From Kiritimatiellota bacterium B12222 (GTDB taxonomy: Bacteria > Verrucomicrobiota > Kiritimatiellia > SS1-B-03-39 > UBA6053): a stretch of DNA of 64,000 bases. Location of the stretch: contig CP120722.1 in NCBI GenBank assembly GCA_029719485.1, positions 992,001 through 1,056,000 on the forward strand, written 5' to 3'. Below are positions 61,269-64,000 of the stretch, piece by piece; within the stretch, counting starts at the first letter, position 1; every line of letters begins with the position of its first letter. Under the pieces are notes generated by a model, which was not told the origin of the DNA, ran no database searches, and saw only the letters and a program-made list of their open reading frames with translations. A program made the position numbers and the translations under genes.

Positions 61269-63268
61269 AGCAGATCAACGTTAAAACAAAGCCCGACCAT
61301 TTAGGCAGGGTGTCTTCAGCTAGTCCCTTAAAAGCCATCGAAGAACTCATGTGGAATGGGCTGGACGCATCGGCAGGGCATGTGGAAGTTAAAATAATTG
61401 AAAATGGTATAGGCGGTGTGGATGAAGTCCGCATTATCGACAACGGGGATGGTATTTTCCACGAACACTTGGATGCACTTTTTGGTGATCTGGGAGGGTC
61501 TTGGAAAAAAGATAGGAAGCGTCACAAGGGTCGGTCTTTACATGGGAAGCAAGGGGAAGGCAGGTTTAAAGCATTTTCACTTGGCGAGCAGGTAACTTGG
61601 AAAACATGTTTTGAGCAAGATGGCCAAAAATATAGTTATGAGATTCGCGGAGACGTTGGCAGGATGGAAACTTTCAAAGTGTCGGACCCTGTCCCGGCGA
61701 CGGGTGCGCATACCGGTACTGAAGTAGTGGTGACTCGAATTACCAAATCATTGTCAGGCTTAGGAATTGAGGCCGCAATACCGGAACTAACCAAGAATTT
61801 CGCATCCTACCTTTCGGAATACTCAAATGTTAATATCGTTTTCCGTGGTGAGGAAGTTGACCCAACACCCTACCAGAGAAATGGTGCTACGCTCGTGTTG
61901 CCCGAGATTCAGCTAGGTCCAGACGATTCGGTTTCGGCCGAAATTTCGGTGGTGGAGTGGCTTATTCCTACGAATAGAATCCTGTACTTGTGCGACCAAT
62001 CTGGCGTTACTCTGCATGAGGTGCCGATTGGTATTCAAGCTCCTGGTTTCGTATTTACCGCGCATTTAAAGTGTGACCGTTTCCGGGATATTCACCATGC
62101 TGGTGATTTAGGGCTCGAGGATCTCCATCCAGATGTAAAAAAAATCCTCGCAGCGGCCCGGGAGCAATTACGTAATCATTTTAGAGCCCGGTTAGCAGAA
62201 GAGCAGGCTGGCATCGTGGATCGTTGGAAGAGAGAAGGGATATATCCATTTGAAGATGATAAAAATCTGACGCCTGTCGAAGTGGCTGAAAGACAGGTTT
62301 TTGATATTCTTGCTGTCAATGTTGAAGCGTATCTTCCCAAAAAGGACGAAGCCGACTTGGAATCTCGGAAATTGACATTCCGCCTTCTGGCCATGGCGGT
62401 GAAGGAGAATCCGAATTCTGTCCGTCGTATCATCTCCGAAGTGTTGAATTTAAAGCCAGAGGAACAGGCTGACCTTGCTGAGATGCTGGATCATACATCA
62501 CTCTCGGCTGTAATCAGCACTGCGAAGAATGTGGCCAATCGCTTGGACTTTTTATTATCACTGGAAAATCTTTTGTGTGATAAAGAAACGAAGAAGGCTT
62601 TGTTGGAGCGGGACCAACTACATAAAATTTTAGAGAACGAACCCTGGATTTTTAACGAGGAGTTTGCACTTTCCTGTAGTGAGGTTCGGTTGGAAAATGT
62701 GTTGGACCTTCATTTGGAGAAGCTGGGTGAAAGGTCTGATGAGCCCGGGCCGGTTGTCCGTGAAGATGGTAGGACCGGCAGAGTAGACCTGATGTTTTCA
62801 CGTGCAGTGCATCCACGTCATGATGAGCACGATTACCTGATCGTGGAATTGAAGCGACCTTCCAAAAAGGTGGATTCTGTGGTGCTATCTCAAATTGAAT
62901 CCTACGCGCTGGCCGTGGCAAAAGATTCACGTTTTCGAAACGAACGCGCCCGGTGGGATTTCATGGTCGTATCCGAAGAACTGGATGATTTCGCAAAAGA
63001 GAAAGCGCAACAAAGTGGCCGGCCCAAAGGCCTAGTGTTTGACCATGGCACGTTGAATATACGTGTATGGGCTTTTGAGTGGGGCGAGATCATTCGGGAT
63101 GCACGTGCAAGACTCCATTTCCTTAATGAGCGGCTGGGGTATGAAGTAAACCGAGACTCCGCCACTAGTTACTTGGTTAAGGCGCATGAAAAGTATATTC
63201 CCATAATCGCCAAAGAGATTCAAAGTGATCATTATGAATCAGATTCTGAGGAAGGTGAAGGAGAATGA
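61265..63268 (+). CDS. GHKL ATPase fused to a Shedu-like PD-(D/E)XK nuclease domain
   Basis: A 667-aa protein. The N-terminal GHKL (gyrase/Hsp90/MutL/MORC) ATPase has the N-box Glu27...Asn31...Asp34 (EELMWNGLDA), DNGDGI at 59-64 and a lid GKQGEGRF at 94-101, all intact. The middle (about 130-440) contains a MutL/MORC-like second domain and helices. The C-terminal part (about 455-620) starts EPWIFNEEFALSCSEVRLENVLDLHL and holds the nuclease core GRVDLMF (Asp near 505) and YLIVELKRPSKK (E-x-K near 526), as in DUF4263/Shedu proteins. A highly acidic tail ends the protein. ATP-driven clamp closure controlling a nuclease is the likely principle. It overlaps both neighbours by 4 bp. Confidence 0.82.
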   Translation: MKQINVKTKPDHLGRVSSASPLKAIEELMWNGLDASAGHVEVKIIENGIGGVDEVRIIDNGDGIFHEHLDALFGDLGGSWKKDRKRHKGRSLHGKQGEGRFKAFSLGEQVTWKTCFEQDGQKYSYEIRGDVGRMETFKVSDPVPATGAHTGTEVVVTRITKSLSGLGIEAAIPELTKNFASYLSEYSNVNIVFRGEEVDPTPYQRNGATLVLPEIQLGPDDSVSAEISVVEWLIPTNRILYLCDQSGVTLHEVPIGIQAPGFVFTAHLKCDRFRDIHHAGDLGLEDLHPDVKKILAAAREQLRNHFRARLAEEQAGIVDRWKREGIYPFEDDKNLTPVEVAERQVFDILAVNVEAYLPKKDEADLESRKLTFRLLAMAVKENPNSVRRIISEVLNLKPEEQADLAEMLDHTSLSAVISTAKNVANRLDFLLSLENLLCDKETKKALLERDQLHKILENEPWIFNEEFALSCSEVRLENVLDLHLEKLGERSDEPGPVVREDGRTGRVDLMFSRAVHPRHDEHDYLIVELKRPSKKVDSVVLSQIESYALAVAKDSRFRNERARWDFMVVSEELDDFAKEKAQQSGRPKGLVFDHGTLNIRVWAFEWGEIIRDARARLHFLNERLGYEVNRDSATSYLVKAHEKYIPIIAKEIQSDHYESDSEEGEGE

Positions 63269-64000
63269 GTAATCACGGCAATGTCTTTGAAGATGACGTT
63301 GAGAAATTACTCAATCATACGTACCTGGGCGACTTTATCGCACGGGGGCCCGAAATACAATTTGGGCAGGGGAAACCCGAAGAACTTGCTGATGCCGTTT
63401 TGGTTCTTGGAGAAACCATTATAGCCTTTCAGTGTAAATCAAGAGCTGTGCCCAGCCCTGAAATGCTGGATGAGACTGAGCAGAACCGTATTCGAAATAA
63501 AATGCAGGAAGGCGTTAAACAGCTCAAGACTATCAGACGGGCTCTCAATCAGGAACTTGATCTAAATTTGGTGAATGCTCATGGGATCCCCATGCGGAGT
63601 CTTTTTCCCGCAGACACACCATTGATAGGAATTGTTCTTATTAATCTTCACGGGTTAGCTCCGGATGTGCAAGAACGTATAAATATCGTTCTTGGTGCTG
63701 ATTATCAACACGAGATGCCTATACACCTTCTGAAGGCACAGGATTTCTGGTTTGCAACAGAATTTATCGACACCGTACCAGATCTCATTAAATTTCTTGA
63801 GCACAGATTTACCCTGCATTTAAACGGACAAATTCATGCTGAAACATCCGAGCAGGATTTTATCATGTTTTACAAGAGTCGGTATGACGCAATAGAAGAG
63901 CACTTGGTGGACCCCTCCAGCGGTATCCAAATCGAAGCCGGATTTGCTCGAAAGTTTATTGAAGAACATGACAGAGAATTGGCGGAAAGGACTGAGAACT
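63265..64000 (+). CDS. Nuclease-like partner of the GHKL protein (3' end outside window)
   Basis: Open to the window end (245 codons seen); the ATG overlaps the GHKL stop as ATGA, with AAGGAGA just upstream. The N-terminus looks like a PD-(D/E)XK fold: FEDDVEKLL helix (8-16, Glu9/Glu12), ADAVLVLGETIIAFQCKSR with Asp43 and Q-x-K at 56-58. The rest is a helical and beta-mixed region with no motif I recognise. Tight coupling suggests a two-component system in which the ATPase-nuclease and this protein act together on foreign DNA. A NERD-like or Mrr-like nuclease is an alternative reading. Confidence 0.68.
   Translation, partial: MSNHGNVFEDDVEKLLNHTYLGDFIARGPEIQFGQGKPEELADAVLVLGETIIAFQCKSRAVPSPEMLDETEQNRIRNKMQEGVKQLKTIRRALNQELDLNLVNAHGIPMRSLFPADTPLIGIVLINLHGLAPDVQERINIVLGADYQHEMPIHLLKAQDFWFATEFIDTVPDLIKFLEHRFTLHLNGQIHAETSEQDFIMFYKSRYDAIEEHLVDPSSGIQIEAGFARKFIEEHDRELAERTEN

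Overview
The window looks like a chromosomal segment of a Gram-negative bacterium of moderate GC content. Evidence for two membranes is a secretin with PilM/N/O/P-like partners, an MsbA-type exporter, porin-like beta-barrels and many Sec signal peptides. The fused UreA-UreB urease subunit, YqgE, a CPBP protease of the exosortase-associated kind and very large two-domain envelope proteins would fit the PVC superphylum (Verrucomicrobiota/Kiritimatiellota-like). That placement is an inference and is not proven by any single gene.

Layout. 1-8.3 kb: the end of a membrane protein, a giant envelope protein (about 2,370 aa) that is an internal duplication, and a small membrane protein. 8.3-9.4 kb: an exported Ntn amide hydrolase. 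9.5-10.3 kb: tRNA-Thr(UGU) followed on its 3' side by about three 215-bp tandem units that each repeat the tRNA 3' end. 10.4-22.8 kb: housekeeping genes (SH3 protein, GT-C-like membrane protein, tadA, cysQ-like, zinc-ribbon protein, rsmG, a pseudopilin, yqgE, the aguB-aguA putrescine pathway, a beta-barrel protein and a processive GT2). 23-27.6 kb: a pilMNOPQ-type operon. 27.7-34.3 kb: CPBP protease, ABC exporter, polA, DUF2071 and VOC proteins. 34.7-47.5 kb: a complete urea-use locus (urtABCDE, a porin, ureAB-ureC-ureF-ureG, and ureD on the opposite strand). 47.7-53.4 kb: an exported helical protein, deoC, rpsA, sucCD and a 50-aa membrane peptide.

53.5-54.8 kb holds tRNA-Asp(GUC) followed by three nearly identical 374-375-bp tandem units. 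Each carries an intact-looking 81-aa GIY-YIG nuclease gene and ends by regenerating the last 12 nt of the tRNA and its terminator. 54.9-64 kb is an accessory, probably defence-related region: GH130 phosphorylase, decayed DNA, a HEPN protein, a WYL regulator, a SLOG-like protein, a VWA protein, a collapsed type I restriction-modification locus (an hsdM head joined to what looks like an hsdR tail), and a two-gene operon coding for a GHKL ATPase fused to a Shedu-like PD-(D/E)XK nuclease plus a second nuclease-like protein cut by the window end.

The candidates most likely to be new are the tRNA-tail arrays. Two unrelated tRNA genes in one window both carry tandem units that copy the tRNA 3' end, and one array carries a homing-type nuclease. 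The GHKL-nuclease operon at the right end comes next.
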